This document shows, in pieces, positions 31,923 through 42,292 of a stretch of 64,000 nt of DNA. Origin of the DNA: Amphiura filiformis (Eukaryota > Echinodermata > Ophiuroidea > Amphilepidida > Amphiuridae); the NCBI RefSeq assembly GCF_039555335.1, contig NC_092637.1, positions 39,210,526-39,274,525 on the forward strand, written 5' to 3'. The notes beneath the pieces are model-generated. The model did no database searches. It worked only from the letters and a program-made list of their open reading frames with translations, and was not told the DNA's origin. The translations under genes were made by a program, and so were the position numbers. Each line of letters opens with the position of its first letter. The stretch's first letter is position 1.

Positions 31923-32369
31923 GTAAATAAATAGATAAATAAATAAATAATTATACATTATAATAAATGAATGATAAACAAATAAACAATAAATACATAA
32001 ATAAGTAAATAAGCAAATCAATAAACGTAAAATATAAGTGAATATGTGAATAAATATTATACATTAATAAATAAACAGTAACAATCAATAAGTACATGAT
32101 TACAAGAAAACTTTCAAATTCGCATATTAACATTATCTGAAATTCGACACCTGCATTTGATCAGTAACTTTGATATTGTTCTTTTCATTTGAAACCTTTC
32201 TCTATTCTAACTCTTTCTCTTTATTTAAGATTTTTCTCTGCATTTGACCCCTTACAACTTATAAGTTTTCAGAATCCCCCATGTGTAACAATTTTGCTAT
32301 TTAATTAATACTTAAATTTGATGCTATTAATCATGATTATCTAAAGAGTTCCTATCCTTTTCTGTATAG
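31923..32369. other. intron with (AAAT)n-rich start
   Basis: Degenerate AAATA-type low-complexity run at about 31925-32090, then a copy of the 49-bp block also at 31133-31181. Confidence 0.5.
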
Positions 32370-32518
32370 TGGTCAATGGCATGAGGAGTTGGTTACCCTT
32401 GCTGGTCTTGGTATATACCGTGCCCATGGGTCACGGGTGCATTTATAATCGTATTTATAAATACAGTAAAAGCATACTGGTAAACTGTATTTTCTTTCTA
32501 ATAACGTGTTTTCTCTAA
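32370..32518 (+). CDS. candidate last exon of the TSP3 gene
   Basis: A strong acceptor (CCTATCCTTTTCTGTATAG) opens a frame that continues the TSP3 exon in phase (G + TG = Val): VNGMRSWLPLLVLVYTVPMG and then about 28 residues ending in TAA at 32516. The hydrophobic segment could be a GPI-anchor signal or a membrane helix. An ATTAAA lies near 32680 and AATAAA near 32935. The codon pattern is not strongly coding, so this is tentative. Confidence 0.28.
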
Positions 32519-33152
32519 AATTAGAGTGTATAGACTAATATTAGACTTTGTGCACCTCGTTAGGCTTGACTTTGGTATGTTTTTTCATTCTTATACAGAA
32601 TAACATCTGACTCGTCTATGATCTAAACCAGGGCGAAGAAGACTACCAGATACCAAGTTTACGATTAAATATAGGAAAATATTAAAGTTACACATTATAG
32701 TACAATCATTATGTTACATGTCCCTTTATAATTATTCCAACTAACAGTTTTTTGACATGTTTAGTTCTCAAATGACATCTTTATAAGTAAAGGCTCTGGG
32801 ATGAACAGTTGACTACAATCCTCGTCAAAACTTGCTGGGAGACAATAAGACAAATTGTGTAAGGGATTTGTAACGTAATGCTTTGTTTTGATGATCGCGA
32901 TCTTCAAAGGTGATGGTGCATATTAATAAAATCAGCAAGATAAACATCTAGTGCATATTGTTCTTTTTATCGGTTTTGCGTGTGATTTTTATTTGTTAAT
33001 ATTATGACGTCAACAAATGATATGAATGTCACTGACATTGATTCAATGATACATGCAAATGATGGGTAATCATCAGTGGCGTAACCAGTGATGAGTGACT
33101 GGCACGTACTGCCCCTCCTGTATCCCTTCTAAACGGGATACAATTAGAGATA
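32519..33152. other. no gene seen
   Basis: AT-rich spacer. Possible poly(A) signals near 32680 and 32935. Confidence 0.3.
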
Positions 33153-34237
33153 CAGTAGATAACATTATCATATCATAATTGCTGTCTTCGGTAGATAGCA
33201 TTATCATATCATAATTGTTGTCTTCAGTAGATAGCATTATCATATCATAATTGCTGTCTTCAGTAGATAGCATTATCATATCATAATTGCTGTCTTCAGT
33301 AGATAGCATTATCATATTATAATTGCTGTCATCAGTAGATAGCATTATCATATCATAATTGCTGTCTTCAGTAGATAGCATTATCATATCATAATGGTTG
33401 TCTTCAGTAGATAGCATTATCATATCATAATTTGTCTTCAGTAGATAGTATTATCATATCATAATTGCTGTCTTCAGTAGATAACATTATCATATCATTA
33501 TTGCTGTCTTCAGTAGATAGCATTATCATATCATAATGGTTGTCTTCAGTAGATAGCATTATCATATCATAATTGCTGTCTTCAGTAGATAGCATTATCA
33601 TGTCATAATTGTTGTCTTCAGTAGATAGCATTATCATATTATAATTGTTGTCTTCAGTAGATAGTATTATCATATCATAATTGATGTCTTCAGTAGATAA
33701 CATTATCATATCATTATTGCTGTCTTCAGTAGATAGCATTATCATATCATAATGGTTGTCTTCAGTAGATAGCATTATCATATCATAATGGTTGTCTTCA
33801 GTAGATAGCATTATCATATCATAATGGTTGTCTTCAGTAGATAGTATTATCATATCATAATTGCTGTCTTCAGTAGATAGCATTATCATATCATAATTGT
33901 TGTCTTCAGTAGATAGCATTATCATATCATAATTGTTGTCTTCAGTAGATAGCATTATCATATCATAATTGCTGTCTTCAGTAGATAGCATTATCATATC
34001 ATAATTGCTGTCTTCAGTAGATAGCATTATCATATTATAATTGCTGTCATCAGTAGATAGCATTATCATATCACTATTGCTGTCTTCAGTAGATAGCATT
34101 ATCATATCATAATTGCCGTCTTCAGTAGATAGCATTATCATATCATAATTGCTGTCTTCAGTAGATAGCATTATCATACCATAATAGCTGTCTTCAGTAT
34201 ATAGCATTATCATATCATAATTGCTGTCTTCAGTATA
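33153..34237 (-). repeat. 36-bp minisatellite, about 30 units
   Basis: The unit on the minus strand encodes MIMLSTEDSNYD in one open frame for hundreds of residues. Units vary at few positions (SNYD, NNYD, NHYD, TDDSNYN), and the block TDDSNYN-SNYD-SNYD-NNYD occurs twice, so there is higher-order structure. No start context, splice site or flanking domain suggests a gene. Same unit as 6886-7206. Confidence 0.95.
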
Positions 34238-35479
34238 GATAGTTTACTGTTACTGTGACTAATATAATTATAATAAACTTTTTTCATAAACATTTATTAG
34301 TATTTTGATGTCATAGATATAAGTATAATTTCGAGTTCAACTGAATGCGTTCATCATGATTAATAACATATTTCCATTTATCAAAAATCGACTATGGCAT
34401 AGTCGAATAAATATTGGGCGTAAAGCATCCAATTTTATCATTATTATGTTTTGGATCCAAGTGATTTTCACACACTTGGATTCATCAAAACATAATAGGT
34501 TTTACGAACTTTTTAAGTTTGTGCAGCACATTGAGTGTTGATTTTTTAATATAATTTTTGTGAAAAGTTTCTTAATTAATTAATTAATTATTTTTTATAT
34601 TTTATTTTTTGCATGGAAATAACAATTTCATTAAATTAAAAAAAAAACGCGGTTAGAATTTCTCCCAGAATGAAATGCGCGCGGCCTATAGACCTACACA
34701 TGTACGGGAAACAGACTTCTTTTAATTGTTGTTGCCTAATGATGTGGAGGACTGGAGGTACAGGTATCATTAACTACTGCATACTGCGTTGCAGTGTTAT
34801 CGGTTGGGTAAAACCAATAAAGTGGCATACCAATACTAGCATTGACGCTAATTAAATATAATTTGCCACTCGAACACCCTGTAAATCAATGACCTTTGAA
34901 TGTCCGACCTTGAAGTTATCGATATAGCGGAAGGAAAAGATTCGCAACGACCTGTAAATCAACAGGAAAGAAAACATGCTAGGCCTGTTGCAGTAGGACT
35001 CTATACTATGCACGTCTAGCAACTCCGCTACACTAAAAATAACGCGCTTTTTCACAAACTTTAATACATTCAAACATACAACTCGTTTACTGTAGAACTA
35101 TAGTCGGATCAAGATTGATATTACAAATTTTGGTAAGTGCAATTATTTTATTTTTTATTGTGATTTAGTTAAAACGATTCAGTAAAATTATATACTTTAA
35201 TATACATGTTATACAGCCACTGTATCCGACGGTATATAGCAAACAGTAGTTGGTCAGCAAACTTGTTCATGTTATCGTTATTATCGTCACATATATAACA
35301 CCAGGCTTCAATAGGCCTATACGATGGTAAAAATCAAAATTTTGTTTCATTATTATTTTTTTAAACATTGTGGCCTACCCTAGTGAGTACATGTTTAATC
35401 GCTAGCCTGGCTAGCATACACCGTGCCTTAATCGCCACTTTTGTATGACAAAAATTTATTAATTTAAGGTCAGCAACTA
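34238..35479. other. no gene seen; hairpin at 34440-34494
   Basis: 34440-34494 has 24-bp arms (ATTATTATGTTTTGGATCCA...). A TTAATTAATTAATTAATTA run lies near 34573-34590. ORFs have no domain. Confidence 0.4.
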
Positions 35480-35720
35480 AACAGGGTGTCCCAATCCCTG
35501 GTTAAAGTTGTTCGGGGATGTGTCACAGTTTGGGGGTGCCTTTTCAGCGATTTTGGTATATCATATGGGTTGGTTTTCAGTGAAGACCAATATGCCCCCA
35601 ATTCGGCCCATTTAGCATATTTAGTGCCCATAAATGGGCAAATTTGGGTGATTCGCAACGAGCGATATTTAAATCGGTCACTAAAAATGTTGGAAAATGG
35701 TCGAGTTCAACCAATCTGAT
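35480..35720. repeat. dispersed repeat shared with 38893-39060
   Basis: The phrase TTTTCAGCGATTTTGGTATA and the sequence on both sides recur at about 38925. The left edge, CAGGGTGTCCCAATCCCTGG, looks like a mariner-type end, but no opposite end is seen. Confidence 0.6.
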
Positions 35721-35848
35721 GAGGTGTTATATTATAGACTCTCTAGATCATTGCTAGGGGGTAGTGGACTCAAATTGTAGAGTACGTTTTTCACTAGAGG
35801 TCACGAAAGGTCACACATGAGTAAAAAAATGAAAATGCTTTGATCTTG

Positions 35849-36778
35849 TTTTTTGTGGGACCTGAGAGCACATCAGACACATCAAATTGCATTCTAAATA
35901 CGAGCAGTGTCCTTGAAATTCGCGATAATACAAATTTATGGCAAATTATTAAAAATTTGTATTTTTGACAGTCATCGAAGTAAACTTTATAAATCTAATG
36001 ACATGAGAAATTTGCACCAAAAATTGTCAAAAATGCAAAATTTTCAAAAAATCATAAAAAGCCTGATTTTCGCCCAAATTTCAAATATTTTTGGTGAAGT
36101 TGGTCAAAAAAAAATGAAAAAACGGTCCCTAGATATTTTTATCTAGTTTTTAAAAATTAATTTAAAAAAATTTTTGGCCAAACAATTTTTTTGTTAGGTT
36201 GCACTAAAAATTTGGGCCAAAAAAAACCGTTTTTGGGATTTTCTCCAAAATGAGCATTTTGGCCCAAATTGGACCTCACAGATGAATTTATCAAGTCATT
36301 TCCATTCTAAAAATGTATACTTTTATATTCTTTAGACTAATAATTTAGCAGTTATGAGGCCCGAAAGTTTTCATAATTCCAGGGTTCAGACCAACCTTAA
36401 TGTGTATGTGGCTGGGAGTAAAAGCCGTCATCATTTGAAAATTTTGACCTTTTGTATTGAAGATATACATTTTTTAGGTCTTTTTGGAAAAAAATGTAAA
36501 TCTCCAATATGAAAAGTTAACATTTTCTAATAATTGACGGCTTTTCCTCCCAGCTACATACACTACATTATCATTAGTTTTATAACGGCAAACCTTCCTT
36601 CGAGGATTGTTTAAAAAAAAGTTAAATTTGCCATAAATTTGTATTATTATCACAAAATTATTGGATATCAGAAGAACATTTCTCGTATTCAGAATGTAAT
36701 TTGGTGTGTCTGATGTGTTCTCAGGTCCCACAAAAAACAACAACTGTAGGCCTACAACCGTTGCTGTCGGATCCCTTG
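35849..36778. mobile_element. MITE, family 1, diverged copy
   Basis: Left GGGACCTGAGAGCACATCAG (35857-) is mirrored at the right by CTGATGTGTTCTCAGGTCCC (to about 36729), then GGATCCCTTGA. Interior phrases CAGTCATCGAAGTAAACTTT and GACCTTTTGTATTGAAGATA recur in other members. The left tip appears truncated. Confidence 0.7.
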
Positions 36779-36838
36779 ACGAGCGTGGATGTGAGCATTT
36801 GCTTACTTTAGACGTATAGAATGACCACGTGTGTTTTC

Positions 36839-36839
<1 letters not shown>

Positions 36840-36908
<69 letters not shown>

Positions 36909-36912
36909 GGCC

Positions 36913-36981
<69 letters not shown>
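36840..36981 (+). repeat. (AAT)n microsatellite interrupted by TAGGCCTA
   Basis: About 45 AAT triplets broken once by AGGCCT, making the octamer TAGGCCTA at about 36907. Confidence 0.95.
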
Positions 36982-36983
<2 letters not shown>

Positions 36984-37453
36984 CTTTTTTGACATTAAAC
37001 AGTCATCGAAGTAAACTTTATCAATCCAATGATATACTTATGTACGTAGCTGAGATGAAAATCCGACCATCATGAAAATTTTGACCTTTCGTATTGAAGA
37101 TATACATGGAGTTTAGCTGTTGTGAATTGGTCGAATCGTGGTATCCTGCAGTAATGACCTCTGGCGAAAATTGTTGTGGCTATTTTGAAGCGGGCTTGAC
37201 GAAGAATTCAAATATCACAGTTAGTTATGCTTTCGTAGGTCTTGTGGTTTTTGAATTATGATATAAAGAGAGTCGAAATGAAACATCTTCATAAACGACA
37301 CATATCTCAAGAACCACAATATATTAGGCTATTTTAAGTCCATGTGTTGCATTCCGTACCCATTCAAATCTTCAAGATGTAACTTTTCAGTAATGGGAAA
37401 AATCGCGTTCCTATACCGGCAAGTTTGCGTAAAAGTTAATTGGCAACCAGGTT
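36982..37453. repeat. family 1 interior fragment and spacer
   Basis: 36998-37105 repeats CAGTCATCGAAGTAAACTTT and GACCTTTCGTATTGAAGATA from family 1. The rest has no gene. Confidence 0.5.
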
Positions 37454-38273
37454 ATTTTGGTTAATTTGGGTATGCTGAGCTCGAATATGTTGTCTGCCAA
37501 GCAGTATTTGAAGACCGTGACCCTCAAAAAGACCCCTCCCCCAAAGACCCCATAGGATCGTATGGGGGTGGGGGAGGGGCAAAAATAATTTCATTCCAAT
37601 AACACTTTCAAACATGTCAAATTATTCGTCTGGCCCCACGGATCCCAGAAATGTAAATTTTTTTGCGCGTATACCCTATAATTAAGAAGTTATGGGGCAC
37701 TTAAGGTCAAAGGTCTATTTACTTGTTGTGCGTGGGTCAAAAGTCAAAGTTGCTCTGATTTTCGTAAAAGTTGAGGCAAATTGATCGCCTAGCTTAGAGG
37801 TTTCAGAAAAGAATAGTTTACACTATCTGCGATGTCTAGTTAATATGTTACACAGCAAAGAGTTAAAAGATATGTAGAATTCCATAGGATTCTATGGCAT
37901 TTGTACTTATTTATCATATATCTTCTGAACTTCACATCGCAGATAGTAGAAACTATTCTTTTCATGAATCCCGTGAACTTGAGGAACAGTTTGCATCCAT
38001 TTTTCGTAGTAACTTTAATATTTCACCCCTGTACAACATGCAAATTGATCTTGAACCTGTTGAGCCTCGTAATTTAATAAATATATATCCTACGCGCAAA
38101 CAATATGTTACATTTTTGTGATACTTAGGCCCAGACGAGTAATTCGACATTTTTTAAAGTTTGCCCCCTGTATGATTATGTAGGGTTTTGTGAGTCTTTT
38201 TTAGGGTCAAGGGGTTCAAATACAGCTTGGCAGACAAAATATTTGAATTCAGCATACCCGCATTAACTAAAAT
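37454..38273. mobile_element. long foldback element
   Basis: ATTTTGGTTAATTTGGGTAT at the left is mirrored at 38273 leftwards. Arms run for about 100 bp with the phrase TTGTCTGCCAAGC in both. A second internal inverted pair (ATAGTTTACACTATCTGCGA / its inverse near 37945) lies near the centre. Confidence 0.75.
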
Positions 38274-38695
38274 GTGACGTGTCATGTCAAAAGGAGACAC
38301 TTTTGGGCAGGTTATCAATTTTGAGGTTTTTACATATCTTAAATATAGAGATATTTTGCTCTACTGTGCCGTTTTCCCCAATGAAATTGGACATTCCTAA
38401 GCGAAAATATTGAGTTCGTAAGTTATGGTATTATATAATTGGAAATTGAGATATCGGCCTTTAAAAATATTATTGACAATGTTGAGAGTAGGAATTATCT
38501 TGAAAAATGTTTCAAAAAATAAAAGATGCCAGTTATATTCCGGTCTGAAACTATCAGACAATATTTTTAACATTAATAACATCACAAATTCGCAACAAAC
38601 CCAAATTGTGAAAAAATCACCCCGGGCAGATTTTTGGCTATTTCTCCATTTACGATCCTGCCCAAAAGTGTCTCCTTTTGACATGACACGTCACA
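38273..38695. mobile_element. MITE with 39-bp perfect arms
   Basis: TGTGACGTGTCATGTCAAAA through GGGCAGG at 38273-38311 is repeated in exact inverse at 38657-38695. It abuts the foldback element to the left. Confidence 0.9.
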
Positions 38696-38837
38696 AATAA
38701 TTTAGTTGCCAGCTTTACCGTGAACTTGCCGCTAGATCCTTAAAGCACACATTTCCAAAATAGAACCAGTGTATAATTTAAACGATGAAAATTGATTTCT
38801 TTTGACTTAAACAACTATCGGAACACATCGGACGCGT

Positions 38838-39896
38838 TCTGGATTCGTCTGAAGTGTTCAAGAAGAAAATCTCCCGGGGGGGGGTTCTTCCTGGTTGAAG
38901 GTATGCCGGTTTTGGGGTACCTTTTCAGCGATTTTGGTATATCGATGGGTGGGTTTTCAGTGGATACCAATGCGCCCAATTGGGCGCATTTGGGCAAAAA
39001 TGCCATTAAAGCGCCCAATTATGGCAAATTTGGGTGCTTTTTGGGTGCTTTTTCTTGAAAATTGGTATACTGATGGGTAGCAAAAACAGCAAAAAGTAGG
39101 TATAGAGAAAGTCAGCATCCGAAAGTCTGCGTGGCACACCCCCGTACAAAATTGTTCGAAGACCCCCCCGGGGAAAATCTTCTGATGACGATTTCATAAT
39201 AAGCCCAGATATCATAGCAACTTATTTGACTCTGTAAGAATATATGTATGTTGCGGATTCTGTTTGTGCAGGAAAATATTACATATATGTTTCCAAAGAC
39301 GATAAAAAAACAAAACAGAACCCATCCGATATGTTCAAAATCTGTTAACATTTGCATTGGTGGAGGTTCATGCATCGGACGCGTTCCAGAGGATGATTTA
39401 CGCACTTCCCAGCAAGTCTTGCGGTTAGCACAGCTGTGTGAGTGAACATGACCACTGCCCGCCCACTGCATACACACGTGCATGGTTAAATTTGAATTTG
39501 GACAGATATATTTACAATAAAAACACCTTCTTAAGGTTGGTCGATTTCACATTTTATGTTATCTACAGAAGGTGTGGATTATCCTTCATGCATACATCAC
39601 TTTAGATCTGAAATCGACCAACTAATAATGACACACGGGCAATTCTAAAACAACATCTTTTGCACAATGGGAGTTCAATGGGATTTGAAAAGTAAAGTGG
39701 CAGTTGAAACTCTAGTGATAACACTTTTACAGTGCATGATGGGGCTTCCTTAAATCATCCTCTGGACGCGTTCTGTAGGTGTTCAAATTATTCAGATTAA
39801 ACATTAATTTGTAGAGTCAATTAATTGCTATGATAACTGGGCTTATTATGAAATCGTCATCAGAAGATTTTCCTATAGAACACTTCAGACGAATCT
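38838..39896. mobile_element. composite foldback element
   Basis: ATTCGTCTGAAGTGTTC near 38842 is mirrored at about 39880-39896. AATCTTCTGATGACGATTTC at about 39177 is mirrored near 39850. A short MITE (TTGGTCGATTTCA / TGAAATCGACCAA, about 39537-39624) lies inside. No coding potential. Confidence 0.6.
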
Positions 39897-40212
39897 GAGA
39901 AATTTGCACTGTACTCCGATACGCCTTAAAATCTTACTCATTTTACCCCCTTTGTTTCATAGTTGTTATCAGCACATGAAAATTATAACATTTCAAAATA
40001 TTCAGAAATTCTATGAATAAATTGGCTTCCACAATTAAAATGGTTCGAATGCAGAAAACTCGTCATTTAAATTCTCAATACGACCGGCATTTAATATCTT
40101 TTAATATTTAAGATGACCGCGAATAACAATAATCTTAGGTATATCTTTGTTATTTTTTCTTTTCATGTCTTCTTATTTTAGGAATTAATGGTCAGTGGCT
40201 ATCACAACGAAA
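39897..40212 (+). promoter_or_regulatory. 5' region of the SPRY-ART gene
   Basis: A pyrimidine-rich acceptor (TTTCATGTCTTCTTATTTTAG, AG at 40180-40181) lies 31 bases before the chosen ATG, so a 5' UTR intron is likely. An ATG at 40188 is out of frame with the protein and would be a short upstream ORF if transcribed. Confidence 0.45.
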
Positions 40213-41616
40213 ATGGCCGACACTTCTACGAGACCAACAATTGACTTCTCTTCATTGGTGGAAGTCTTGCAAGAAGGATACCAAGAAGCAGCCATCGTTC
40301 AACCAGGTCCACCCATCGAGATCTTCGCTCAACGTGCTGCTCCGACTGTAATCTTCAAGCCTCTGCAGCAAACCAGTGGAAAGTATTACTATGAGTGCAA
40401 GACACACACTGGAGGCTATATGCAGATCGGATGGGCTGACCAGAACTTCAAGCCTAAGATAACAGAAGGTAAAGGCGTTGGGGATGATGCCCATTCTTGG
40501 GCCTATGACGGTTACCGCTGTTTAAAATGGCATGATAATAAGAAACAGCAGTACGGTCAAAAGTGGAAGGCTGATGATGTCATCGGTATAGCGGTGGATG
40601 TTGACGCTGCTAAGATCAGTTTTTCGTTGAATGGGGCAGATTTAGGAATAGCATTTGAGGGTGTCACTTTCAAAGGCGGAATCTACCCTTGCATAACTTT
40701 ACTTAGAGGAGAAAGAATCAGTCTATACTTTGGTCTAGAGGGGAATCCATTTTGTCACAAGCCTTCAAGCGGTTTCGTTCCGCTAACCATTACAGAAGAT
40801 GCCACTTCCGCAGATACTGAATTCAACAAGTTTTCCAGTCACGCAACTGTTATCAGCATGGGATTATCAGAGGGCAGTTTCTCAGACTCTTTTGCCGGGG
40901 AAATTATGGTAACCATGATGGGGCGCGGGTTAGATTATGAGAAGAAGAAAAACGCACTCGTGGGAGCAGGGTATGATGCTACTCTCATTAAGACGGAGTT
41001 GAAAGAGTTTGATTTTGCGAGTAAGCTTACCCATTGTGACGCCATCGGTCTGACCAGAAATGAGGTGCTAGCCATTATTTGCTATACGCTAGAGAAGCCA
41101 CCCGTCTATCGCTACTTCAACAGCGACAATCGAAAAGGTTACGCAGCAGATGGAATAGACTTCCCAATCTTATGGTATCTCCTCAAAGAAGCCTGTAGAA
41201 AAACTCTTGCATCTTTCCCTAAAACTGAACGTACCAAAGATCTTTACCGAGGAACGTCAGTCCCATTCTCGGCTTCTCCAGGTCAGATTATCCGATTCGG
41301 GGCTTTCACGTCAGCCACACAAAGTAAGAAAGTTGCTGATGAATTTCAAAATCAACAAAATACTACAGGAACACAGTTTGTAATAACATCTAAACTAGGA
41401 GCACCGATTAAGTTTTTATCCGCGTATCCAGAAGAGGAGGAGGTGCTTATACCGCCTTATGAGGCTTTTGAGGTGGTCAGTGTGGAAGGTACAGCACGTA
41501 TCTTTGTGAAGAGTGCTGTCCCAGATGAACTTGTAGATGAGTATATAAACGGGGGAGGTAGTGTATATGGTATGAAGTATCTGGAGAACAAACTTGAGCA
41601 ACTTAAACTGGATTAG
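40213..41616 (+). CDS. SPRY domain-ADP-ribosyltransferase fusion protein
   Basis: 467 residues in one exon. ATG at 40213 (AAAATGG) is chosen because the six codons before it have no in-frame ATG. Residues about 55-175 form a SPRY domain (KYYYECKTHTGG, GWADQNF, WAYDG, DVIGIAVDVDAAKISFSLNG, IYPCITL, LYFG). Residues about 270-435 form an arginine-type mono-ADP-ribosyltransferase: LTRNEVLAIICYTLE, then the NAD-binding Arg in DLYRGT (346), the S-T-S-like strand FGAFTSATQS (367) and the catalytic ExE turn YPEEEEVLIPPYEAFEV (Glu 408/410). All key residues are present, so the enzyme is probably active. There is no signal peptide or GPI signal, unlike vertebrate ARTCs, so it should be cytosolic. SPRY usually binds a protein partner, which suggests targeted ADP-ribosylation, perhaps in innate defence. 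That role is inference. The reading frame is intact and codon use looks like a host gene; foldback elements surround it. Confidence 0.93.
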   Translation: MADTSTRPTIDFSSLVEVLQEGYQEAAIVQPGPPIEIFAQRAAPTVIFKPLQQTSGKYYYECKTHTGGYMQIGWADQNFKPKITEGKGVGDDAHSWAYDGYRCLKWHDNKKQQYGQKWKADDVIGIAVDVDAAKISFSLNGADLGIAFEGVTFKGGIYPCITLLRGERISLYFGLEGNPFCHKPSSGFVPLTITEDATSADTEFNKFSSHATVISMGLSEGSFSDSFAGEIMVTMMGRGLDYEKKKNALVGAGYDATLIKTELKEFDFASKLTHCDAIGLTRNEVLAIICYTLEKPPVYRYFNSDNRKGYAADGIDFPILWYLLKEACRKTLASFPKTERTKDLYRGTSVPFSASPGQIIRFGAFTSATQSKKVADEFQNQQNTTGTQFVITSKLGAPIKFLSAYPEEEEVLIPPYEAFEVVSVEGTARIFVKSAVPDELVDEYINGGGSVYGMKYLENKLEQLKLD

Positions 41617-41940
41617 ATAACGATTTGCGTATATGGTATGAAGCAACACACTGAAGGGTCTATTTGTTCTATTGTGTCCGATTTGAGCGCTGACATATTG
41701 GAAAATGTTGCCGATTGGGCGACTTTATTGTTAGGTGCTTTTATTCATACATTGGGCGTACAGATTCAGAAATATATAATTCGAAAAATATATATTTTGA
41801 AAAACTTTTGTTTTGTTTATTGCTCGAAAAATAAGGGTTTGGGGGATTTGTTTCTCTCATTTATTCTGCATTGTACCTTCAACAGGGTCTGTTATTTTCT
41901 AAAGTTTTTTTAATAAGCTTGGGCATGAGTATTTCTAATT
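41617..41940 (+). other. 3' region of the SPRY-ART gene
   Basis: The phrase GTATATGGTATGAAG from the end of the coding region (about 41563) recurs at about 41630, a small duplication. The in-frame extension ORF 41638-41913 has no domain. First AATAAA is at 42443-42448. Confidence 0.35.
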
Positions 41941-42292
41941 TGATTTAAACATAAGTTTTTCGAGAAACTTTGCTTTTCGCATTGAAACTTGGTTTATCGC
42001 TCGCAGAACCAGGTTTTAAATATCTGTTTCATCAACGAAAAAAATCGATAAACTTGGTTTCGTTTCTCGATTCAAAAACCAAGATTCTCGATTAACAAAG
42101 TAAAGATTTTAAACCTTGTTTATCGGTCGATAAATCTTGTTTTTCGATCAAAAAAGTTAGTTTTTCAAAAACCTTGCTTATCTACCAAGTAGACCAAGTT
42201 TTTCGATTCAAAAAGAAAGGTTTTGAAAAACTTTGTTTCTCGAGCGATAAACTTAGTTTTTCGTAAAGAAACCTGGTTTATCTGTTGTTTCC
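41941..42292. repeat. clustered degenerate AAACTTGGTTTxTCG motif
   Basis: At least ten variants of AAACTTxGTTTxTCG, in both orientations, are packed in about 350 bases (e.g. ATAAACTTGGTTTCGTTTCT, ACCAAGTTTTTCGATTCAAA). It is not a simple tandem repeat because spacing and orientation vary. Confidence 0.6.

Noticed and set aside
33073-34213. Two long minus-strand ORFs of 116 and 262 residues with MIMLSTEDSNYD repeats
   Set aside because: They are the 36-bp minisatellite read in its open frame. No start context, splice sites or flanking domain.
33153-34237. CRISPR-like array
   Set aside because: Units are contiguous tandem repeats without unique spacers, in a eukaryotic genome.
36821-37075. 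Poly-asparagine ORF
   Set aside because: Translation of the (AAT)n microsatellite.
40252-40494. Minus-strand ORF over the SPRY domain
   Set aside because: Antisense shadow of the SPRY-ART gene.
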